DNA of 64,000 nucleotides, from positions 66,193 to 130,192 of the forward strand of contig CAZDYI010000011.1 in NCBI GenBank assembly GCA_964509765.1, written 5' to 3'. The translations under genes and the position numbers were made by a program. The notes under the pieces were generated by a model that ran no database searches, was not told the DNA's origin, and saw only the letters and a program-made list of their open reading frames with translations. Source of the stretch: CAZDYI01 sp964509765 (GTDB lineage: Bacteria > Pseudomonadota > Gammaproteobacteria > Tethybacterales > Tethybacteraceae). This document shows, one piece after another, positions 19,335 to 28,520 of the stretch; the stretch's first letter is position 1, and every line of letters begins with the position of its first letter.

Positions 19335-20468
19335 ATGGACAGCGTAGTCGCCAGGCTGCTGGAGGACGGCTACGAATCGTTTCCCCGGGACGGCTATTTT
19401 GTCGTTCCGGGGATACAATACCGGAGCACGACAATGATGCTGTCGAAAGGAGATCTGATCTCCGCAACTGACCCTGCCGGTCAACCAGATCATCATGTCG
19501 TCTACTTGGCGGGAGAGGATCAACCCGCTACAATCGAGGGAGTTAACGTCGTAACTGAGCAGAGGCAGTTCGGCAGCATCAGCGCAAAGTACAGGCTTTC
19601 CAGCAAGCCTGACTGCGGCTTTCCTGGCTTGTACGAAAAAATGATTCACTACATTTCCTTGATCACCAGGGTGTGGAAAGATGAAATCGACCAGGCAACA
19701 ACAGAAAACACAGTTGAAATACTGAAGGAAAGATTGGCATATCATCGTTCCCTTGAATCAAGCGCAGGCACGGAGAAGTTTACTCAGTTGCTGAAGGATC
19801 AGCGGGTCGGAATTGTCGGAATCGGCGGAACCGGTTCGTATGTGTTGGATTTCATTGCAATGCTTCCTGTGAAGGAGATATTGATTTGCGATGACGATGT
19901 GTTTTTTGAGAAAAATGCATTTAGGAGTCCTGGTGCCGCGTCCTTGGGCGAAATCGAGAAAGAGCAAAGTAAAGTGGATTATTTCGCTAAGTTGTATTCT
20001 GAAGTGCACAAGAATATACAGGTCCTTCCTGAGATAATTCATGCTGGGAATTTGCAAAGATTGACAGGACTGAGTTACGTGTTCGTTTGCATCGACAACG
20101 AGAGCGGCAGAAAGCCTATTCTGGAATACTTGACTTCTGCAAACATTCCCTTTGTAGATGTTGGCATGGCGATCTCAGAATCCAATGGCAGGATATTCGG
20201 ATCGTTGAGAGTCACAGCTCCTGGATTTTTCTCAGAAATCGCAAAGACACAGGAGGCAGGGAATGAGGGCAAAGTTAGTGAAAATTTATACTCGCGTACG
20301 TTGATGTTTTCCGAGCTGAATGCGCTGAACGCTGCGCTGGCGGTGATCAGGTGGAAGAAGGATTTTGGGATTTATGTCGACCACGAACACGAGTATTTGA
20401 CTCAATACTCTATTGGCGACAATAACATCTGCAACAAGAAAACCGAAAAGTCTGCTGGAGATCACTGA
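19335..20468 (+). CDS. DUF6791-ThiF E1-like adenylyltransferase
   Basis: 377 residues. The N-terminal region (about 1-140) matches what I recall of DUF6791: LLEDGYE, GYFVVPGIQY, PDHHVVYLAGE, then GFPGLYEKMIHYISLI. From about 155 there is an E1/ThiF/MoeB Rossmann fold: VGIVGIGGTGSYV (ATP loop, GxGGTG at 162-167), acidic DDD at 186-188, the NAFRSPGA motif (Asn194, Arg197) and VFVCIDNESGRK. By family it adenylates the C-terminus of a ubiquitin-like partner, here the gene four bases upstream. Cys252 is a conspicuous candidate but its role is not established. No E2, JAB peptidase or DUF6527 gene follows, so the set is reduced compared with known bacterial ubiquitin-like operons. Confidence 0.8.
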   Translation: MDSVVARLLEDGYESFPRDGYFVVPGIQYRSTTMMLSKGDLISATDPAGQPDHHVVYLAGEDQPATIEGVNVVTEQRQFGSISAKYRLSSKPDCGFPGLYEKMIHYISLITRVWKDEIDQATTENTVEILKERLAYHRSLESSAGTEKFTQLLKDQRVGIVGIGGTGSYVLDFIAMLPVKEILICDDDVFFEKNAFRSPGAASLGEIEKEQSKVDYFAKLYSEVHKNIQVLPEIIHAGNLQRLTGLSYVFVCIDNESGRKPILEYLTSANIPFVDVGMAISESNGRIFGSLRVTAPGFFSEIAKTQEAGNEGKVSENLYSRTLMFSELNALNAALAVIRWKKDFGIYVDHEHEYLTQYSIGDNNICNKKTEKSAGDH

Positions 20469-20626
20469 GGCGATGCCAGCGTGGCGAAGAGATTCGGTGC
20501 AGGAATCGCATTGGACTTGGCGTCATGTCTGCGGAGGGACGAGAAAGCCGTTGACCTGCTATTGAGCAATGCTTGCAAAACACAGTTGACCCATCGTTTG
20601 GATTGCATCGAGATCGATAGTAGGGT

Positions 20627-21379
20627 TCATTTCCCCTTCTTTTCATGTTGCCGGCGTGACTTTTCAATTGTCTTGTTGAGGCGCTTGGCTTCGATGTCAT
20701 CGACTATGCAGCGTTGGACGATATATCTGACCAGCCAAAAAAGGACTGATGGCTCATCAGGATCATCCAGGTTAATTACTCCACCATGGGCAGCCTTGTC
20801 TCCGAGGGACTTAGTGTTCTTCATGGCTTTGATGACTTCCGGATCAAAGTTGAATTCCTTGGAAATTTTTTTGATCATATCATTCAGACGATCAGGTGAA
20901 TCATCAGGAAGCCCAAGAATTCGCTTGCACAATTTTTCAATCACCAACCGTAGCAACGCAGTGGCCGCGCGCCGAGATCTGGTGTAGATGCTGGCCGCCT
21001 CACGGTAGAGATCCTGTATGCCCTCATCGACATGTTCGGACAATGGTTCTACCGACGAATCGGGGAATACCATCATTTTCTTGTCCTTCTGTTCGATCCA
21101 AACAGAATATTCATAGCAGCGCTGGCAGATCGCAACGAACAGCTTTGTCCTCTTGTTTTCCTTGTGCATGTCTCCTCGATCCTGTGTAGCAGGAAGCGAG
21201 TACATGGAGTCAACGGGTAAATGACGCAACATCGCATCTAAGTTCTGAGAGAGGACTTCCTCTTTTAGCCTGTTGGCTTGTCTGGAATAACGCGACCACA
21301 CTTGGTGGGCGTCTACGTTGCAATGAGGACAGCGAAATCCGTCCTCCAAGAATTTTGGTTCTGTTCTGTTGAGTGTCAT
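20627..21379 (-). CDS. DUF4145 zinc-ribbon protein
   Basis: 250 residues from ATG 21379. Two zinc pairs, CPHC (17-20) and CQRC (85-88), precede a VFPDSSVEPLSEHVDEG linker and the DUF4145 helical core: YREAASIYTRSRRAATALLRLVIEKL, then KNTKSLGDKAAHGG, the family's G-n-aaH signature. An in-frame start at 21451 is rejected because it lies across the end of the neighbouring IS5-like element. DUF4145 is often found fused to or beside restriction and other defence enzymes; no biochemical activity is firmly known. It faces the Ubl-E1 operon tail to tail, with about 160 bp between the stops. Confidence 0.75.
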   Translation of the reverse strand: MTLNRTEPKFLEDGFRCPHCNVDAHQVWSRYSRQANRLKEEVLSQNLDAMLRHLPVDSMYSLPATQDRGDMHKENKRTKLFVAICQRCYEYSVWIEQKDKKMMVFPDSSVEPLSEHVDEGIQDLYREAASIYTRSRRAATALLRLVIEKLCKRILGLPDDSPDRLNDMIKKISKEFNFDPEVIKAMKNTKSLGDKAAHGGVINLDDPDEPSVLFWLVRYIVQRCIVDDIEAKRLNKTIEKSRRQHEKKGK

Positions 21380-21445
21380 TAGCGGAAACTGAGAAAGGGC
21401 GGTGTGCTGAAGTTGGAATTCTACACTAATGGATGCCAATATGCA

Positions 21446-22784
21446 TGGCACTTCTATTTTTTCCCATGATGGGTTCCAAAATTGACTTCACCAGAGATTT
21501 GGCAAGATGATTCGAGATGTGTTTCAATTTACCCGTGATCTAGCACAGACCATGGTAATAGAAGATGCAACAGGCAGGCATGGACCCTATGATCTCGGAG
21601 GCGTGCGAGTTCCTAGACGAGCTGGGTCCGGATAAGATGTCGGGCTTCAACGAGGTGCCGTGGGTGCGGTTCCGCTCGAGGCCGGAGCGGGCACGGCGCT
21701 CGCAGCTGAGCGAGCTCAAGACGGCATCGGACCGCACACCTTGGGACGCGGCTATGATGATCAAGGCTCTGGTGATGGGTAGCCTGAACAACCTGTCGGA
21801 CGAGAAGCTGACTTCGGATCTGCGCGTGGGTCTGCCGCTGATGCGCTTCATCGGGGTGAAATCGAACTCCGGCGCTCCGAGAGCGAAGACGCTGCGGACG
21901 TGCCGTGACGCTCTGGGCGAGGCGATCTAGGGCCAGTTCGCGGAGTTCAACGCCTGTCTGGCGGAGGCGTGACTTGTTGCGCCCGAGGACCATATCGTCG
22001 ACTCGACGACAGTCAAGGCACTGGTGCAGCGCAACAGCCGCGACGAGAACAAGACGATCAAGGGCGGCGGCACTCCGGAGGATTGGTAAAGGCAAGCCGG
22101 CGAAGCTGCGGCAGAAGGACCTCGACGCGCGGTGGCTCAAGAAGAACGGCAAGGACATCTACGGCTTCAAAATGCACACGCTCGTGGACGCGGGCTGCAA
22201 GCTGATATGGAGTGCGGTGGTCACGCCAGCCTCGGGGTACGACAGCCAGGTGTTCGGGCCGTTTGACGAGAGGGTGCGGGTGAATACGAGAGTCCGCTTG
22301 TGTTCGGCGACAGTGCCTGCAGCTCGGCTGAGATCGAGAGGCTGCTGTCGCGCAAGGGCCTGGTGAGCATGATCAACCGCAAGTGTTGCCGGCACAGGAA
22401 GCTCAGCGAGGCGGACAAGCGGCGCCAAAAGCGAAACTCACGGTTTCGGACCGTGTGGAGCATGTGTATGCCTCGCTGGTGAACGAGATCGGGGGCAAGC
22501 AGGTGTGAAGCGTCGGACTGCGGTGCGCCTGCGTCGACCTGTTCCTCAAGGCCCTCGCCTACAACATGTAGCAAGCGATCTATCTTCTCGCACAAGGACG
22601 GCCGGAAAACGCGGCCGCCTGGGCGGCCCGGGGGAGGGGCTGCGCCCGACCCCCGGAATTTAGACCCGGAAGGGCCGTAATACAGGTTTCAAGGCCTGCA
22701 ACGGCCTAACAGAGAGAGATTTTGACTCCCGCGAGGGCAGATTTTCAGCTGGAGAGCCTGAAAGGTAGGATAAATTGAGGTGCC
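21446..22784 (+). mobile_element. IS5-like element, degenerate (copy 3)
   Basis: About 1.34 kb between GGCACTTC (left) and GGATAAATTGAGGTGCC (right). The transposase begins at ATG 21565 (MQQAGMDPMISEACEF) and is open for 121 codons before a TAG, then continues with frameshifts through KLRQKDLDARWLKKNGKDIYG and VTPASGYDSQVFG. CAT flanks both sides and may be a 3-bp target duplication. Same family and opposite orientation to the copy at 17313-18650. It inserted just upstream of the DUF4145 start. Confidence 0.8.
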
Positions 22785-22846
22785 CATGTGACATTATCTG
22801 GAATCGGGTGCTGCAGGGATCAATCTTGTTTTGGATCACTTCATGA

Positions 22847-22852
22847 TATAAT
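22847..22852 (+). promoter_or_regulatory. -10 box of the TIR-TPR gene
   Basis: A perfect TATAAT lies eight bases before an in-frame GTG (22861) and 29 bases before ATG 22882. There is no clear -35. It lies about 60 bp beyond the IS5-like copy, so the promoter belongs to the TIR gene. Confidence 0.45.
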
Positions 22853-22881
22853 CATCGTTCGTGAAAAAGGGGACAAGCTCT

Positions 22882-24117
22882 ATGCAGAAATTCAGCATTG
22901 CACTCTCATACGCAAGTGAGAACGAACACTATGTAACCCAAGTGGAAAGCTTCCTATTGCGGATGCTGGGCGATCAGCGGCCAATATTCAAGTTTCCGTG
23001 TCATATGTCCCAGTCTCTAGGCAGGGACTTGCGCCACTTTCTGAAGGAGAAGTTCTCCTCAGTGAAATTTGTTGTTGCCTTTATCTCAAAAGAATACACA
23101 TCAAAGGAGTTTCCTATGCTTGAGCTGAATAGCGCACAAAGCCCAGATGCTTTGGCCAAAGGCGTTGAAACCATTGTGGTGCTGGATGACGGTGTGGAAA
23201 TTCCAACCACAGTCAGTCATTTGTCTCGCATGGAAACCATAAAAGAAACACCTGAGACAGTAGCAGAAAAAATCTATAATAAGGTCTTGGAATTCGAAAA
23301 AAAAGGTGCTGTAGTTGATAGGTTTCTATCCTTTGCAACGACAAATGAAGCAATTAGTAGTCTATTGCAAAAAGGTTATTATTGCGTCATACAGAAACAA
23401 TATGATGACGCGATCAAATATTATGATAAGGCAATCGATTTAGATCCAAAACAGGCAACAATATATACATGCCGAGGAATGGCGTATGCATGCTTTGGTA
23501 ATTTCCCACAGGCAATTAAGGACTATAACAAAGCCATTGATCTTGACAAAAATTTAGGTCTTGCATATTTCAACCGTGCAAATGCATTAGGAAATACAGG
23601 AGCATGGCAGCATGCATTATCAGAATACGAAAAAGCATTAGAACTAATGCCTAGGAGCTTGGATGTACGGGTTGGTATTGCTGTTGCAAAGTCAAGTCTG
23701 GGAAGAAGACTAGAAGCAATTAAGGAAATGGATATTGTAATCAATAACAGGCACATGCTCTATCGAACGTACTTGATGCGAGCGAAGATGAAGAACGAAC
23801 ACGGCTTATACAACAACGCCTTTCTTGATTATACTGAAGCAACAAAATATGTTCAATCTGCAGCTGAAGGTCATCTTGGGCGCGGTCAAATATATGCGTT
23901 ACTAGGTGAGGTTGATAATGCATTGGAAGAATTTAATCAGTCAATCGAGTTAGATGATTTAATTGCCATGAGCTATTATTGCCGCGGACTAGTTTATGGA
24001 ATGAGAAAAATCAGAGATAAAGCGAAAAGAGATTTTAAATCAGCTATGGCGCTCACGATCGATCCTAGACTAATAATGGCTATAAATATGCACAAGAAAA
24101 TGTTCGAAATAAACTAG
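22882..24117 (+). CDS. TIR domain protein with C-terminal TPR repeats
   Basis: 411 residues from ATG 22882, which has AAGGGGA upstream; GTG 22861 would add seven residues. Residues 4-140 are TIR-like: FSIALSYASENEHYV, then SQSLGRDLRHFLKEKFSS, KFVVAFISKEYTSKEFPMLEL, where Glu81 is the candidate catalytic Glu of TIR NADases. From about 150 to the end run six to seven TPR units (AIKYYDKAIDLDPKQA, AIKDYNKAIDLDKNLG, ALSEYEKALELMP and others). Bacterial TIR proteins commonly degrade NAD+ in anti-phage defence, with the second domain sensing infection; here TPRs would be the sensor or oligomerisation part (inference). AT-rich, intact and monocistronic. Confidence 0.8.
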   Translation: MQKFSIALSYASENEHYVTQVESFLLRMLGDQRPIFKFPCHMSQSLGRDLRHFLKEKFSSVKFVVAFISKEYTSKEFPMLELNSAQSPDALAKGVETIVVLDDGVEIPTTVSHLSRMETIKETPETVAEKIYNKVLEFEKKGAVVDRFLSFATTNEAISSLLQKGYYCVIQKQYDDAIKYYDKAIDLDPKQATIYTCRGMAYACFGNFPQAIKDYNKAIDLDKNLGLAYFNRANALGNTGAWQHALSEYEKALELMPRSLDVRVGIAVAKSSLGRRLEAIKEMDIVINNRHMLYRTYLMRAKMKNEHGLYNNAFLDYTEATKYVQSAAEGHLGRGQIYALLGEVDNALEEFNQSIELDDLIAMSYYCRGLVYGMRKIRDKAKRDFKSAMALTIDPRLIMAINMHKKMFEIN

Positions 24118-24315
24118 TGCCTGCCCGAAAACCCCCCGATTTTCGCAGAAGCAGACCGATTTCCGACTTGAATCTCGCCTTCAGTCCTGCCTGAAGCCGT
24201 CGATTTCCGCCTTAAAGGGCGGACCAGGGCTGCAAAGCGCCGAATTCCTGCCGCGCGGTCACGGCTCTCCCGGCGGCCCCTGCTTCAGGGGCCGTGATGC
24301 GAGGGGGTCAGCCCC
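24118..24315. other. Spacer with hairpins at the 3' end of an ISNCY-like element
   Basis: GC-rich hairpins occur here, including GGCCCCTG-CTT-CAGGGGCC around 24275-24293 and a GAGGGG...CCCCTC arm pair just after. They probably belong to the terminal region of the ISNCY-like element rather than to a terminator, since no clear U-run follows. Confidence 0.35.
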
Positions 24316-25320
24316 TCAGTGGGCCTGTCGTTTTCGCTTGCGCCGCTTGGCGGCGGCGGCCCTGCGGTCCATGACCATCTTGCCGAGCCTGAGGACGTTT
24401 CCCGCAAGGATGGGCATTGCGACGTTCCGTCCGAAGCCTTCGCGTCCGCTGCGGCTGCGCACCCGGTCCAGGCCGTGGTTGTCCAGGAAGTTGCCGGCCG
24501 ACTCGACGCGGGAGTGCTTGTTCCTGGCCGCGGCGAAGGGCTCGGCCTCCTCCCTCGCGCGCCTCTCCTTGCTGAGGTAGCCCCGGAACGGCATCGCGTT
24601 GAGCCCGAGGATGCCGTCGAGCTTTTCGATGTTCGACTTGCTCGAGAAGCCCTTGTCGAAGCTGCACGAGTAGATCGCGGGGTGGCGCTCGACCGCTCCC
24701 TTGACCAGCGGCACCGCCGCGTCGGTGTCGCCGCCTTGCCACATCACCACGTGGTTGAGGATGAAGCCGTGCTGGTCCTCGATCACCGCAACCGGCACGC
24801 CGATCTCCGGCGGCCTTCCCTCCTTGCCCTTGTCGATCCAGCGCACCCACTCCTTGTGGAGCGAGTGCGCCTTCTCGCCGTACGGGATCACCTCGCCGCA
24901 GAGCACGCGGCGGTCGACTTGGCCGACTAGGCGGCGGGCGTGGCGCAGCGCGTGATCGATCTTCTTGAGCAGCTCCGGCTGCACTTCCGCATGAGGCAGC
25001 AAACCATGGGTCTCCTCGGCCTTGCTGACCACCGACCTCGCGTGAGAAAGAAACTCCTCCACGCGGTCCGGATGGCGGCGGTACTGCCTCGCCGTCCGCA
25101 CCCGGGCGTGAAGCTTTCTGGTCTTGCGCATCAGGTGGCGGCCCTGCCGCCAGCCCGACAGGACGACCGCGTCCACGACCGATTTGCGCAACTGCTACAC
25201 GTCGGTCGGCCAGCAAGCGTCGGCACCGACCGGGATCGTCCGCAGGATCCCATCCTTCCGCAGTTACTCCTCCGCCGTCCTCTCGTCTGCGAGGATTTTC
25301 CGATCTCCATTAAATCCATG
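24316..25320 (-). pseudogene. ISNCY-like transposase with two in-frame stops
   Basis: A DDE-type transposase frame reading RKTRKLHARVRTARQYRRHP, VPVAVIEDQHGFILNHVV, SCSFDKGFSSKSNIEKL and GREGFGRNVAMPILAGN, as in ISNCY-group transposases. The frame is intact from 25191 to the stop at 24316. Upstream it continues in the same frame (KILADERTAEE, LRKDGILRTIPVGADA) but is broken by TAG at 25195-25197 and TAA at 25264-25266. Both look like single-base changes, so the full enzyme is no longer made unless a TTG at 25191 restarts it without the N-terminal DNA-binding part. Confidence 0.65.
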
Positions 25321-25418
25321 ATTGCTAACCCCTTTACGGAAGTTTAAGCAATCACCTAATTTATCGGTCTGGTGCTAGACTGTCTGGCAGGAATATCATC
25401 CGTAACGAACTATTGCAA

Positions 25419-27161
25419 TCACCAATTTGTTTTCTCGAAGAGCGCACGATGCGAGACTAACCCTCTCAAACTGTCAATCCATAACAACATCGGTGCGAAG
25501 AATGAGTGCAACCGAATTTTCCAGGCTGGAGAGTTACCGAGCATTGTGTTGCAATAATCATCAATGGCGTCACTGCGAGACTGGCTAATTTCATTGTCGC
25601 CAGGACTGTGCCCGAGTGCTCCAATGTTAGTCATGCGTCCCAAGCAGTTCGTTGCATCACTGGGTGTTACTCCCAAGATGTTTTGTCGATTTGGATCAGC
25701 TCCTGCTCCAATAAGAAGTTCTACCGTGTCTTCATAGCCCATGAAGGCTGCATAATGCAACGGTGTCGATCCTGCAACGTCCGTGCTGTTTGGGTCTGCT
25801 CCAAACTTCAACAACGTCTCAATGTTGTCTTTGTCGTTATATCGATCCACTGCGAAATGTAGCAATGTCGCACCAAATACGTGCTTTGTGTCCGGGTTCC
25901 CGCCCCCCTCCAACAGTGTTGCGAAAGTCTGTTCATCACCATCGATCATTGCATGATACAAGTAAGACCTGTGCATGTCCTCGCTGCCTAGCTCAATACG
26001 TAAATCTGACTCTTCCGCTGTTGACAGTGACAGCATTCTGGATGCCGAGCTGATTTGACGATTAATGAATACATCTTCTTCTTTAATCTTACCGTCTGGA
26101 CTTGCGCCTGCTGACAGCAACACTGACACGGTCTCATTGTGTCCAAACAGGACTGAGTTGTAAATGGGAGGTTCTGATTGGAAATTTACTTTGTCGTTGA
26201 TGTCAGCCCCTGCGTCAATCAATGTCTGGGCGATCTCGGCGTACCCCAGCGTCGCCGCATGGTGCAAAGGCTTATAGCCATTGATGTACTCACGGTTGAC
26301 ATCAGCACCTGCCCCGATCAGCGCCTTCACAATTTCATGGTGTCCAGCTTGAGCGGCCTTTGACAATGGAGGGGCTTGTAACTCTCCGTAAGCCCTTCCA
26401 TGCACTGCCGCACCCGAATCCAACAACAGATTAACGACATCCAAGTGTCCGTGGCGCGAAGCAACTGCCAATGGGGTGAACCCTTGGTAATGCACGCTGT
26501 CAACCTCTGCGCCGGAAGCTATGAACAAAGACACCATCGCTGCATCGCCCTGAAGAGCCGCCATGTACATGGGTGTTCCGAGAACATCGTACACCCCCTC
26601 GATCTTCAATCCAAGCTCAAGCATTTTCTTGACAGTCTCCTGATGTCCTCCGCCTGCCGCGTCGTGCATGGCGGTCAGTCCCTTGTAATTGGCTGTGTTT
26701 CCATCGGCGCCTGCATTGACGAGCAGCTCCACCATGTCTGCCTGGCCTTCAGCGGCGGCAACGTGCAGTGGCGTGTTTCCGGTGCCGGTGCGGCTTTCCA
26801 CCTCCGCTCCGGCACCAACCAATGAAGCGGCGATCTCCAAGGTTCCAGCCATTGCAGCGACGTGCAAGGGAGTCCAGCCGTAATAATCCACGGCTTCAAC
26901 ATCCTCTCCTGCGCTGATCAAAGCGTTCAGCTTGTCAACATCTCCTGCCCTTGCAGCTTTATGCAGCTGCAGAGGAAAGTCATGGCTCTGGCGCTTTACC
27001 CATTCGACTGCATTGTCTATGGATTCCGGGACGGCAAGCACGAAGAATACCGAGGGCAACACGGCAAGTGCCGCAACAAAGGCCAAAACTGAGAAAAAGG
27101 TTTTTTTCGGACGCATTAAACTCGGTGCAGAATTATCTGAAAATGACAGCAATTCCTCCAA
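25419..27161 (-). CDS. Ankyrin-repeat membrane-anchored protein
   Basis: 580 residues from TTG 27161 (AAAGG upstream), or 565 from ATG 27116, which begins MRPKKTFF right before a hydrophobic segment (FSVLAFVAALAVLPSVFFVLAV), an uncleaved anchor or signal peptide. About twelve ankyrin repeats follow (for example YGWTPLHVAAMAGTLEIAASL, NTPLHVAAAEGQADMVELL, GYKPLHHAATLGYAEIAQTL), interrupted by a less regular insert around 350-400, then resuming (GSTPLHYAAFMGYEDTVELL). The repeats would face the periplasm or outside. Ankyrin proteins bind partner proteins and are abundant in host-associated bacteria; the ligand is unknown. Confidence 0.85.
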   Translation of the reverse strand: MEELLSFSDNSAPSLMRPKKTFFSVLAFVAALAVLPSVFFVLAVPESIDNAVEWVKRQSHDFPLQLHKAARAGDVDKLNALISAGEDVEAVDYYGWTPLHVAAMAGTLEIAASLVGAGAEVESRTGTGNTPLHVAAAEGQADMVELLVNAGADGNTANYKGLTAMHDAAGGGHQETVKKMLELGLKIEGVYDVLGTPMYMAALQGDAAMVSLFIASGAEVDSVHYQGFTPLAVASRHGHLDVVNLLLDSGAAVHGRAYGELQAPPLSKAAQAGHHEIVKALIGAGADVNREYINGYKPLHHAATLGYAEIAQTLIDAGADINDKVNFQSEPPIYNSVLFGHNETVSVLLSAGASPDGKIKEEDVFINRQISSASRMLSLSTAEESDLRIELGSEDMHRSYLYHAMIDGDEQTFATLLEGGGNPDTKHVFGATLLHFAVDRYNDKDNIETLLKFGADPNSTDVAGSTPLHYAAFMGYEDTVELLIGAGADPNRQNILGVTPSDATNCLGRMTNIGALGHSPGDNEISQSRSDAIDDYCNTMLGNSPAWKIRLHSFFAPMLLWIDSLRGLVSHRALFEKTNW

Positions 27162-27204
27162 AAAGACCTTTACTAGCCCGAAGGAATCGTCGTCGTCTAC
27201 ATAA

Positions 27205-27390
27205 TTCTACTTGATTTTCTCTACCCATGGATCAAGGTGCGCACCTGGCGCTATGTTGCCGAGAGCCTGACACTGCACCTTCCCGCAGAGACGGCGGCTG
27301 TCCTGTCAGGCGAGGAGGAGAAGCTCTCTCCCCTTGCCGAGGAGTTTGCGGATGTGCAGGACCTGGACCTGGACTTCGGCGTGATCTGAC
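27205..27390 (+). other. Unassigned in-frame coding remnant
   Basis: A plus-strand frame without a good start reads WIKVRTWRYVAESLTLHLP, then a Glu-rich tail ending in FGVI and TGA at about 27387. Composition and amphipathic pattern look like the C-terminus of a real protein whose 5' part is lost. I do not recognise the family. It lies between the ankyrin gene (minus) and the HlyD remnant (minus), in an IS-scarred stretch. Confidence 0.3.
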
Positions 27391-27448
27391 GGTATCGGCG
27401 TTGTCAGGTCCGAGCCTCGCGCTTTGCTGCGGCAGGCGGCGACCCGTG

Positions 27449-28520
27449 TCACGGCTCGTTGAAGGCCTTGTCGGCATGTCCGAGCAGCGGCTCGATCAGG
27501 ACCTCTATCCCCCTGCGCTTGCCGACGCGGATCTCGGCGGTCACGCTCATCCCGGATACGAGGCCGACCTTCCTGCCTTCGACGACCAGGTGGTCCTGCA
27601 GGAGCCTGATGCGGGCGACGAACACAGGTCCGAGGACCTCGTCGTCGGTTGCGTCGGCGGGGATGTGCTCGACGATTCCCTCGACGAAGCCGTGCCTGAG
27701 GTGCGGGATCGCCTCGATCTTGACTGCGACTTCCATCCCTTCCCGGACATGCCCGATGTCCTTGTTTGCTATCCTGACCTTGGCGAACGGCCTCGCCCCG
27801 CCCGGGACGACCTTCATCAGCGGCTGGGCCGGCTGGACAACCGAGCCCTCCGACAGGACGAGCTCCTCGACGGTGCCGTCCACGGGAGACCTGACGAAGT
27901 GGTCGTCGCGGAGCTTGCGAGCCTTGACGAGCTCCTGCTCGGTGGACTCGGCAAGCCTGTTGGCCTCCAGCAGCGCTTCTGCGGCCAGGCTGCGGACCCC
28001 GGCGAGCTCGAGCGCGTATGCGCTCTCGAGGGCCTCTGCCCGGGCCTCGCTCCCTGCCGCCTGGTCCAGGTGCGCGGCGCGGACGCCCATGAGCCTCTCG
28101 ACCTCCCGGTCAGCCTCGGCCCTAACCACCCCGAGCCTGGTCCTTGCGTCGTCCAGCAGGCCCCGCGCGTCCAGCTCGGCCTGCCTCGCAACGTCCAGCC
28201 CCGACTGGCTGACCACGCCGCGCTCAAGCAGGATCTCGTTGCGCCGCACCTCCTCCTGCGCAAGGCGGCGGCCCTCGGCATGCCTTTCGATCTCGAGAAT
28301 GATGCCGCCGACCTGAGCTTCGACCCGCTTCTTCAGGGCCCCGATCTGGGCGGAAACGCTTTCAGCCTGGGCGCGCTGGTTCTCCGCAGACAGCGCAAGC
28401 TCCCGCGCCTCCGCCTCCGCCCGCTCGCGGCTGGCAAGCATCTCGGAATGCTTGGCGTCCAGCGCGCGCTGCCGGTCCTCGAGAATCCCGGCATCCATGC
28501 CCTCCAGGTCCGGCCCGCCA
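27449..28520 (-). pseudogene. HlyD-type membrane fusion protein, 5' truncated
   Basis: The frame reads DLEGMDAGILEDRQ, a long alpha-helical hairpin rich in Ala/Glu/Arg (ALDAKHSEMLASRERAEA, then LLERGVVSQSGLDVARQAEL), the lipoyl-like half RSPVDGTVEELVLSEGSVVQP, and the beta-barrel region to EPLLGHADKAFNEP, the usual end of type I secretion adaptors. The N-terminal cytoplasmic tail, membrane span and first lipoyl half are missing. Upstream codons belong to an IS1380-like fragment in a different frame, with the junction at about 28515-28525. No ABC exporter or TolC gene is adjacent. Probably dead, unless expressed from a start inside the IS. Confidence 0.7.

Noticed and set aside
20481..20987. 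Possible third gene of the Ubl-E1 operon (start GTG 20481)
   Set aside because: It begins right after the E1 gene but runs antisense through most of the DUF4145 gene and has no DUF6527, E2 or JAB motif.
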